In this document: piece by piece, positions 19,701 through 26,510 of the stretch
Numbering within the stretch: the stretch's first letter is position 1
Layout of the letters: every line of letters begins with the position of its first letter
Origin: Phytophthora colocasiae
Taxonomy: Eukaryota > Oomycota > Peronosporomycetes > Peronosporales > Peronosporaceae
Assembly (NCBI GenBank): GCA_018806915.1
Contig: JAGKQI010000095.1
Location: 620,001 to 684,000, forward strand
Direction of reading: 5' to 3'
DNA: 64,000 bases
Translations under genes and position numbers: made by a program
Notes under the pieces: generated by a model
The model's input: only the letters and a program-made list of their open reading frames with translations
Databases searched by the model: none
Told to the model about the DNA's origin: nothing

Positions 19701-21630
19701 TGAGAGCGTCCCATCCTTGACTCTTGAAGCGTTCAGCCTTCTCCGAATCATGCGGATTAATGACAAACACTGCCTCAATATCCTTGTCCCTACGCAACAT
19801 CTGCTGGAACTGTTTGGACGAAATAATCTTCGTTCGCCCAAACTGGCCGTTGTGGCCATGCTGCCGATAGTAATTGAAGATCTCACGGGCCTGCGCAACT
19901 CTGGCGCGGCGTTGTCCTGCCACCCAACGGGCTGGACGAGTCTTCGGCAGTCTCAACTTCACAGTCTGCGTGTTCTCCACCTTGATGCGAGGTGCAATCT
20001 GTCCAGTATTCCAGTCGATATCAGGGTTCTGCTCCCGCAGCCACATCATGCCCAAAACAACATCCTTTCCTTCAGGAACAGGCATGACTTGGAATGTTCC
20101 CGTTGTCAAAGGAAACCCTGGTAACTGCAGAGACATCTCTACAGTCCGACGTGGACGATGCACAACTTGATCATAACCGAGATCAACTTGCATCATGTCA
20201 CCTTCAGTGACATCCAACTCAAGCTTCTTCACCAACTCCTCAGTTACGCCATTCAGGCTACTGCCGTTGTCGATGAATATCGTGACGGGCCTCTCTTGGT
20301 CATCCGTCTTGAATGCTCGAGCTTCAGCCTCTAGGATCGCATACACTGCGCCCTGCATGTACCGATTGGCTTCAGTACGTATTGGCTGAGTACAATCTGG
20401 AGAAATGTGGCCAAACTTGCCACAGTTTCTGCACGTAGCTGTCTTTTTCCAATCATCGCTCTTGCCTTTCTTCTTGTCGGAGCTCTTTGAATTCTGCTTC
20501 GACTTAGACGCACGATGCCCCGAGCTTGACGATCCTTGCGAACCTTTCGCAGGAGCTCTAGGGGGTTTTCCCGAGTAGTGCGCAAACTCAAAATTCGACG
20601 CAATCTCAATGGCATCTTGCAGCGTTGAAGGACTCTCCTCCTTGATCTTCCTCGCTGTCTCCTCTCGCAAACCGTTCTGAAAGAAGAAACGCTTCTCCAA
20701 CTCGCTGATAGACAACTCTGTCTGTGATAGCAAGTCTTGAAACTTGGAGACGTAATCATGGATGGTCTCATTCTGTTTGAGACGAAACATCCTCTCGCGA
20801 AGATCATATTCGAAGTCCTTCGGCCTGAAACGAGTGCGAAGTCTTCCCTTGAAGAGCGACCAAGTGGGCTGTACGTTCGTACCCTCACACTCTGCGATAA
20901 ACGCGCGATACCAATTCAGCACTGACTTGCCTAAGTTGCTGGAGATCATCGTCACAAAATCCGATGTATCTGCCTCCATCAACCCGCGTCTGCTTGCGTA
21001 ATACTGCTCGGTGGCGAAGATCCATAACTCAATATCTTCGCCGTATTTGCCTTCATACATGGGCGGATCCTTCTTTCTCTGCTCACCCCTGGACGCAACT
21101 AGATATTCGAATCTTGCGTTGGCCTGCTGCATCTGTGCTTGCAGCTGGGTTTGCATCTGGGCTTGGTATGACTGTTGCTGCTGCGTTAAGTAAACTAGCA
21201 GCTGTTGCATCGACATCGTGTCTGATGCTGCGCCTGCTTGTCCCGACGACATATTCGTAGCTTGCGGTTGACCCTGTGGATCAGGAGTCGTCCTAGCCGT
21301 TGGTTGCGGTTGGCCCTGTGGATCAGGAGTCGTCCTAGCCGTTGGTTGCGGTTGGCCCTGTGGATCAGGAGCCGTCCTAGCCGTTGCTTGCGGTTGGCCC
21401 TGTGGATCAGGAGCCGTCCTAGCGGTTGCTTGCGGTTGGCTCTGTGGAATTGGAGCCGTCCTAGCGGTAGCCTGCGGTTGGCCCTGGTGTGAATCAGGTG
21501 CCGTCCTGGCTGTTGCCTGCGGTTGGCCCTGGAGTGAATCAGGAGCCGTCCTGGCAGTCGTTCGAGGCGTTCTACGCGGACGCGGGTTTGGAGAGTCGCG
21601 CTCACTCGATCTACCACGTGTAGATGACAT
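16741..21630 (-). CDS. gag-pol: Gag-pol polyprotein of element C, intact, chromodomain
   Basis: This is a single 1629-residue frame from the ATG at 21,630. In order: a repeat-rich N-terminus (ART[AT]PDPQGQPQ units); a Gag core; a CCHC knuckle (CRNCGKFGHISPDC); a protease-like region with DNGSS in place of DTGA; RT (PTFCVKKPVGWRIVHDYR; active site YFDDIYVYT); one RNase H (IRMDASNFAIGGVL); an integrase zinc domain (HPGYYKTY..CEMCQRNK); the DDE core (ISMDFIVSLPPSKDG, TIVSDRDSKFTS, TDGQTERTN); and a C-terminal chromodomain (INHRKYKGKPQYKVWWLG, ATWEP). No stop or frame break is present. Unlike groups A and B it has no second RNase H. The chromodomain would target integration to modified chromatin, as in other chromoviruses. 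Confidence 0.92.
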   Translation of the reverse strand: MSSTRGRSSERDSPNPRPRRTPRTTARTAPDSLQGQPQATARTAPDSHQGQPQATARTAPIPQSQPQATARTAPDPQGQPQATARTAPDPQGQPQPTARTTPDPQGQPQPTARTTPDPQGQPQATNMSSGQAGAASDTMSMQQLLVYLTQQQQSYQAQMQTQLQAQMQQANARFEYLVASRGEQRKKDPPMYEGKYGEDIELWIFATEQYYASRRGLMEADTSDFVTMISSNLGKSVLNWYRAFIAECEGTNVQPTWSLFKGRLRTRFRPKDFEYDLRERMFRLKQNETIHDYVSKFQDLLSQTELSISELEKRFFFQNGLREETARKIKEESPSTLQDAIEIASNFEFAHYSGKPPRAPAKGSQGSSSSGHRASKSKQNSKSSDKKKGKSDDWKKTATCRNCGKFGHISPDCTQPIRTEANRYMQGAVYAILEAEARAFKTDDQERPVTIFIDNGSSLNGVTEELVKKLELDVTEGDMMQVDLGYDQVVHRPRRTVEMSLQLPGFPLTTGTFQVMPVPEGKDVVLGMMWLREQNPDIDWNTGQIAPRIKVENTQTVKLRLPKTRPARWVAGQRRARVAQAREIFNYYRQHGHNGQFGRTKIISSKQFQQMLRRDKDIEAVFVINPHDSEKAERFKSQGWDALKDNPAYETLLKYADTVFRTELPNETPPVREGIEHEILLKPGTQPISVKQWRQSPDQRKTIQEWTKEMVQAGIIRPSTSAFCAPTFCVKKPVGWRIVHDYRLLNLATILPAIPMPRKEDTFDAMAGSYWYSCMDLLWGYYQVKLREADIPFTAFSTPDGLFEYLVTPMGLSGSPGTFNRLLQKVFMDLSDVAKIYFDDIYVYTKGEDVNDHIAALDRVLKRCEEQKLYIKLSKCQFCVDEIPCLGDFVGRKGVRMDPDKVKIIAEWPVPKTKKQMESFLGTTVYVSRFCKDFAQFAGPLHECIKGKRSRDAIELDENQLRCFDELKKRLSSPPVLSLPDFSKPFGIRMDASNFAIGGVLFQKEGGLEHPIAYTGRKMKPAELNYPVREQELLAIMHALKTWRVYLLDKPFLVETDHKSIEMILTQKTTNRRIARWFNELAEFQPLFKWIPGETNVVADAMSRNPEFEHKAAQVSLKELLDTAQNREIVATMVENNMTVAQSAVKMYSWNKDLQGLVKKLQLGDKVPHYSLDHGVLYYQTREDESPRLYIPDDEDLKNRVICENHDAVTAGHPGYYKTYVAVREKYYWPKMMKYIQRYVNTCEMCQRNKARQVKPPGLLQPLEIPRGRWVDISMDFIVSLPPSKDGLNAIMVIVDRLTKRAKFIATQTTDSAEDIANVFMKSYVRDHGLPKTIVSDRDSKFTSKFWQAVITAMGTQHNLSSAFRPQTDGQTERTNRFIGDYLRGVINPAQNDWDEFLHLAEFAYNRRLHATIGMSPFEADLGYIPYMPDDIAADPEFKKLEKAAKEFLLRQEAFLKVAQDRMSEAQERMKHYYDRNRLVQDFKIGDMVLLDGKNLDIRHKGYAQSKKLAPRFIGPFPVQKKVSRDSYELGLSKNLKLHIVFHTSLLKPYRKDPKRRQKVNKVVLADGTEGQLVEAVINHRKYKGKPQYKVWWLGETKKEATWEPVENLKQIPGLIDLYWKSKKRENPF
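21240..21575 (-). repeat. Coding tandem repeat in element C Gag N-terminus
   Basis: Seven imperfect units of about 48-54 bp encode variants of the motif ATARTAPDPQGQPQ. Neighbouring units are nearly identical at DNA level, which suggests copy-number change by slippage. The product is a Pro/Gln/Thr-rich, probably disordered Gag extension. Confidence 0.8.
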
Positions 21631-22064
21631 TTCGAGTGGACTTTTCGTAGCACGAACTCAATCCAATAAAACCCAAAAACCCAATGAAAAGAAGGAAAAA
21701 ATGGGAGTGGTTCGGCTTGTACCGACCCAAACACCAAAAGAAAGGGTAAATTGGAAGCTACCGGGGAGCGATGGAAATAAAAGCTGCACTTAAGAGCGTT
21801 CCAAGCACTGAACCGGCTTCTAGTAGCGACCAAAGAGTTACGTGCACTAGGCAGAGATATACCAACCTTTCAAAGTTGATTCCCTGACCTGTGATGGGCA
21901 CGAACTCTCCCAAAGACAACCCAAAAGAGACCCCTTTAGGCCTAGCACTTCCCCAGCAATTGGCTGGTGCTAATAGCCAAGGATCTACTCGCTTCTGGCT
22001 ATGCCGCCCACGAGAGACCCGACCTTGGACGATGGAGCGAAGCTTGACCCGACAAGCGCTACTA
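21631..22064 (-). other. Element C leader between 5' LTR and gag
   Basis: This 434-bp untranslated stretch lies directly inside the 5' LTR. No coding frame or tRNA-like primer site is supported; the first bases on the minus strand are TAGTAGCGCTTGTCGGG. Confidence 0.6.
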
Positions 22065-22574
22065 TGTAACACAGTAAGCGCGCGGGGGCGAGGAAGCGGA
22101 GGCCGGACTTGGACGGCGGAGCGAAGACCCAGGGAGGCGTGACCAGTTGGTGGGCCACTGAGAGGTTGTTGGTAAATTGAAAAGTGAATTGAAATGAGGA
22201 AGGCTCTTACGGTCCTAAGCTAACTGGTGGCTCACAGAGCTCTCTCAAAAATCCAGTAGAGTGTATCCTAGAGCCTATCTTTTCCTATCTTCTGATTTGG
22301 CTATCTACCAATGATTTTCCTATAAACTTCCACGTAGCAATGTTGACTTGACTCCTGGGCGTCCCATAATCAAGCATCGAGAACCTTCTCGAATTTCAGC
22401 CAATGAGACTCTCTCAATGTCTCAGCTGAATGGCGTAAACCACAATGGCATATTACCAGAATCTAGTTTTAGCCAATCACAAAGTGGGTACATGTAGAGA
22501 TATGTAGATTGCACTACAGTGCATCAACTTGCACTTCAATGCCGACGGAGTGCTATCGACAGCATTCCGTCACA
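22065..22574 (-). repeat. 5' LTR of element C
   Basis: 510 bp, TG..CA ends, no mismatch seen to the 3' LTR. The flank is ATTCC at 22,575. Confidence 0.9.
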
Positions 22575-22623
22575 ATTCCCTTGGCAATAGCACTAGTCGT
22601 AATCTGAGCACAACACACAATAT

Positions 22624-23310
22624 TTAGCTACCAAGTACAAACGATATCGACACGGTATGAGGAACATACGCTTGGCAGAATGTATCCAGCGATCGCCTCG
22701 ACAGTACGAGCAAGCTCCCCGCGGTTGATAAGCCCCGGTCGAAAAATCGAAGTTCTTTTAAACGCCAAGTTCTTGATGTTCTCCCCCACTTCACCCTTCG
22801 TCTGTGGGTACAAGAACCAGAAAAGCACACGTCAAGAAGAATATCCTAAATACCTAACACTCTACTGTACACCAGGGATGTCAAAAGACCAAAGTACGGC
22901 ACTCCTGCATTCTTCACATACTCGGCAAACTTGCTCGAGATCCACTATTTCAGTTATCCAAAAATTAGTTCCCTGATGCCATCCCAAATGTTAAAATTCC
23001 TCAAACCTTTGCGAAAAGCTTCGGCCGATCCCGCATCTTTACGAGTTGTGCCTAAACTCGAGAATGCTGCATCCACTTCGCCAGGGATTTTCTTCTAGTC
23101 CGCGACGCAGTTCTTCAAAGTTCACGGGAATAATTCGCGGCTTGGTTTGAGCTGCAGTCACGTCCATCGAAGGAAACGCATCCCCCCACTGAGTTTCTGA
23201 GACTTCTCGACGCGTAAGAGCAATCACTTTAGAACACGAAGAGGATTGCACCAGTTCGGCCACCAGTTCGCGACCGACGAAGCCTCCAAAAACCACAATT
23301 CGTATAAATT
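22624..23310 (-). pseudogene. TIP30/HTATIP2-like NAD(P)-binding protein, decayed
   Basis: Minus-strand pieces in changing frames follow the order of this short-chain-dehydrogenase-like family. FGGFVGRELVAELVQSS is the Rossmann start. DAAFSSLGTTRKDAGSAEAF is a hallmark block. SKFAEYVKNAGVPYFGLLTS and WFLYPQTKGEVGENI contain the YxxxK-like element, and IFRPGLINRG follows. At least three frame changes and a stop separate these, so no product is expected. The family acts as soluble oxidoreductase-like proteins. The complete protein is about 240 residues, and nearly all of it is represented here. Confidence 0.65.
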
Positions 23311-23390
23311 GGCCGGACAGAGAAGTACATTGAATTCTTTAACTAACGCGACGAGAAGTGTAATCTTCTTCTTCAAAAGACGAACGCCAA

Positions 23391-23602
23391 CTTACACGCA
23401 ACTGCTGCTGTCGGCCACGAACGTGCCGTCCGAGTTCTCGCAGCCACAGTCACCCGTTGTTGGGTCCTTGATACATCCAGTGCCCACGCCGGTATCAGTG
23501 CCATTGCCACTGTAACCACGAAATACAAACATAAGTATCTTTCAGCAAAAGAATCACATCGTTATCCTTTCTCACCTCCAGAGCAGTCGTCGTTGTCCTC
23601 CA
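23391..23602 (-). pseudogene. 3' part of secreted cysteine-rich protein gene (cut by pogo element)
   Basis: This is the continuation of the gene whose start is at 39,643. From 23,602 the minus strand gives MEDNDDCSG in frame with the 5' part once one TA of the target duplication is removed. A GTGAGA donor and a TTACAG acceptor follow (intron about 23,510-23,575), then a Cys-rich end (TGCIKDPTTGDCGCENSDG, SSCV, stop at 23,391). The phase at the intron is off by one base, so either the splice site differs or the exon has decayed. The 15.75-kb pogo/B insertion separates the two halves. Confidence 0.6.
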
Positions 23603-23729
23603 TACACCGATCGACAGAATGCATGGTCCATATAAAAAGGGCGCCCGTGATATAGAATTGTGTACACATATTGTTATCAACCAATCAAATCACCCGTCGC
23701 AGCGTTCAATCGCTAAAATAAAACTCCAC

Positions 23730-23785
23730 TAGCCACTCGATAAAACGGAGGTCTCCACCAGCCACTCGATAAAATGGAGACAGCG
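23730..23785 (+). repeat. Short direct repeat upstream of the pogo transposase
   Basis: Two copies of AGCCACTCGATAAAA(C/T)GGAG lie about 29 bp apart. Subterminal position suggests transposase-binding sites; this is inference. Confidence 0.5.
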
Positions 23786-23892
23786 GACGAGGAGTCCTCG
23801 CAGACCCCACCACCCGCGACAGTATTGCAGGAGGGGAGGTTGCCATCACAGGCCTCCTTGAGGAGGTGTACGCGCCAGCCAAACAACGCCGC

Positions 23893-24945
23893 ATGCACTA
23901 CACAATAAGAGAAAAACGGCGTGTCCTCTTAGCGATAGAGGGGCTAAGCCAACGAAAAGCTGCACAAGAGCAACAAATTCCGCGGAGGACCATCAATAAC
24001 TGGCGCAAGATCAAGGATGATATATTTTCGTTTAAAGGCAGCGAGAAGACGCTGTCTCAAGCGCCAGGTCGTCCCGAAATTATCCCATTTCGGGGTGAAC
24101 TTATCGTCTTCATGAAAGATGCACGCCGTGAGTCCCAGCCGCTGACGGTCACGTTGATGGCTGCCTACATTCGCGAGGAGCACCCGGGGTGGCTGGACAG
24201 CTACTCAAAGGTAAAGAAGGACGAGAATACGGCTTATAAGTCTTTACAACGGTTGCTCCAACGTTTCGCGTACCGGCACGGCTTCGTGCAGCGCACTCCG
24301 CACGGTTTGAAGGTACTAACATGATGTACTTTGTATGATATTGTAAGCTAACAGAATATTTTTATTTTACGTTAATCTAGGAAAAGCTAGAGGACCTAGT
24401 GGAGATTCAGGACAATTTTGCTAAGTTTTTCCAGGCCAACTATTGCGGCTATTCTGCCAGTCAAGTTTTTAACTGTGATGAAACAGGTATTTACTTTGAT
24501 GCACCACCGGGAAAAATATTGGCGGAAAAGGGCAAGTCGTCAGCCATAACGGCTCAACAAAAGCACTCGGCTCGATTGACTGCGGTATGCACAATTCGTG
24601 CTGATGGTGTCAAGCTGCCATTGCTATTTATTTTGCGAGGGGAACCGAACGGAACCATCGAGATGGAAGAATTGCCAACATACCCCCAAGGTGAGTCTTT
24701 TAAATTTGTTTTATTTCGTTTATTTATACTTACTGTTTAGACATGTAGGTCATGTGTATACTGTACAGACAAAAGCATGGATGGACTCTCGCGTGTGGAA
24801 GCTTTACCTACGCTCGCTTCTGCAGCAGCACATTACGCCCTCGGCTCTACTACTCGTAGATAACTTAGAGTGTCATGTCTCGGGCGTATCGAAAGCTATA
24901 GTTTCGGAGGAACTTGGCGCTGTTCTACAGCCATTGCCTAAAAAC
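23893..24945 (+). pseudogene. Pogo-like DDE transposase, exons 1-3 (interrupted)
   Basis: The N-terminus has a helix-turn-helix (REKRRVLLAIEGLSQRKAA, IPRRTINNWRK). Introns are at 24,313-24,380 and 24,691-24,748, each with GT..AG ends and restoring the frame. DDE_1 landmarks are FNCDETGIYFD (first Asp), LLLVDNLECH (second Asp) and LQPLPKN. At 24,945 the LTR element B interrupts the codon after KN. The final exon resumes at 39,017. The first in-frame ATG is at 23,893; the frame is open upstream to about 23,770, so the start is uncertain. Apart from the insertion the coding sequence looks intact. Confidence 0.8.
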
Positions 24946-26407
24946 TGTGGTGGAGCGGATCTGGCCTAAATCTGGTTGAGGCCGATCGCGATCGCCACTT
25001 GCGCCCAGACACCGACTAACGGAGGTCCCCCGATGATCCGTGATCTTGTTGCGTGTAGTGTTCACCTTGTGTACCCGTCGGTAGGCGGGTTACGCTCTTC
25101 CAGGTAACTTCTGAAGATGTCTTGGGACGAGAAGAAGGTCTTGGGTGACGCAGGGGTTTGAGGCGGCGTGGAAGTTCTTCACTCCACCTCGGGGTACTTG
25201 ATCCCGGTCGTAGGCGAGTTCTCGAGCCTTGATCCGGGTGCCTGGTTCGTGATCCAGGTCTTCCAATAGTCCAGTATTAGGGATTCGGTCCCTCCTTTAC
25301 GTTGCTTGCCGCTTCCGATAGCGGGGATCTTGAGGGGGCGAGATTCGACGGGATCGTTAGGCCAAACAACCAATTCCTTCCGATCCGATGTATGCACTTA
25401 AAGGATAGTTCACTAGAGAGGGCAAAGCTGGCCAATATATTATCCAGACTTAACCGCTATACTAGGTCACGTATCCTTACCTTCCTGACGCTTGTAGGGC
25501 CAATGTAGTTCCCGGTTCCAGGCGTAGCGAAGACACTTGAGTGGTTCAGGGCAAATTCGAGTCTCCTTATGGTTATTCCTATGCCTACTAATCCCATCCT
25601 GATTTACTATCCTACGATCACATGACACTGGCTACAGAGCTGATCCCTAGCTTGATTCCCCTAACCCTGATCTTGAGCCGATTCCGTACTTAACCGAAGC
25701 TTGATCTCGCACTTAACCGAAGCTTGATCTCGTACTTAACCGAAGCTTGATCTCGCACTTAACCGAAGCTTGATCTCGCACTTAACCGAAGCTTGATCTC
25801 GCACTTAACCGAAGCTTGATCTCGCACTTAACCGAAGCTTGATCTCGCACTTAACCGAAGCTTGATCTCGCACTTAATCGGGACTTGATCGCTGCCTGAT
25901 CCCGCTTGGTGATCCTTCAAAGAATCCGGATCAGGCCACAAGAAGAGTCTGCGTCGCGCCTGGGGTTGACCTTGATCCGGAGCTGATCTCGTACTTATAC
26001 GGGAGAGGATCATTGCGCGATCTTGCGTGATCTCGCTTCGTCGCCGCCCGGGGAAGTTGGATCGTGCTGTTAGAGGCTTCGGGGCGCCAGGGTAAGCTGA
26101 CCATGCTCGCTTGGGGCCCCGTCATCGTTGATCGCGCGAGAACATCCTTGATTTCCCCATTCTTCCTCCGGCAGGATTCGGATCACCCACGAACACCACG
26201 GCAGGATTCGGATCACCCACGAACACCGCTCCACCTGCTTCTTCGCCGGTGTCTCCGTTGCCTGTTCCCGGCGGGACCCATCGTACCTTCGTCTGATTCG
26301 ACCCAGATCTGGCGATCACAGGTCCCCCCTGTCGCTCGTTCCGACTCTATTCGGGTTCGTGGCTGACATCGCCTCTCCGGGAAAAATTTTTCGTCCGCTT
26401 CACCACA
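24946..26407 (-). repeat. 3' LTR of element B
   Basis: 1462 bp, TGTGGTG..CACCACA ends. It contains eight copies of a 23-bp tandem repeat and a duplicated GGCAGGATTCGGATCACCCA block (26,171-26,226). Confidence 0.9.
25688..25871. repeat. 23-bp tandem repeat in LTR, 8 copies
   Basis: Unit ACTTAACCGAAGCTTGATCT plus CGC/CGT, eight head-to-tail copies and each with a HindIII site. The other LTR has seven (38,320-38,480). The copy difference accounts for 23 of the 20-bp net length gap together with the 3-bp G insertion. Confidence 0.9.
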
Positions 26408-26510
26408 TCCGCCCCCAGCACGTAAGTTGAGCTGCCGCAGCTCACTTCGGGTTTATTTCCACATTCACCACCTGGAACACAAGTCGTTCAAGCGCCACCA
26501 CTTTCTCGAA

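Larger units (their letters stand above)
16203..22574 (-). mobile_element. Complete Ty3/gypsy chromovirus (element C)
   Basis: The 6372-bp element is bounded by 510-bp LTRs (16,203-16,712 and 22,065-22,574) that appear identical base for base. The target duplication is ATTCC at 16,198-16,202 and 22,575-22,579. Transcription runs on the minus strand, so the 5' LTR is the right-hand one. A purine-rich tract (GAAGGGAGG, minus strand, 16,716-16,724) abuts the 3' LTR. No tRNA primer-binding match was obvious next to the 5' LTR. Identical LTRs, a clean TSD and an unbroken gag-pol imply recent insertion and possible present activity. Confidence 0.9.

Noticed and set aside
22065..22574. 16.2 and 22.1 kb repeats as a segmental duplication
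   Set aside because: They are same-orientation, TG..CA bounded, 510 bp, flanked by ATTCC, and enclose gag-pol, so they are LTRs.
25688..25871. Direct repeats resembling a CRISPR array
   Set aside because: Units are head to tail with no unique spacers, lie inside an LTR, and the genome is eukaryotic.
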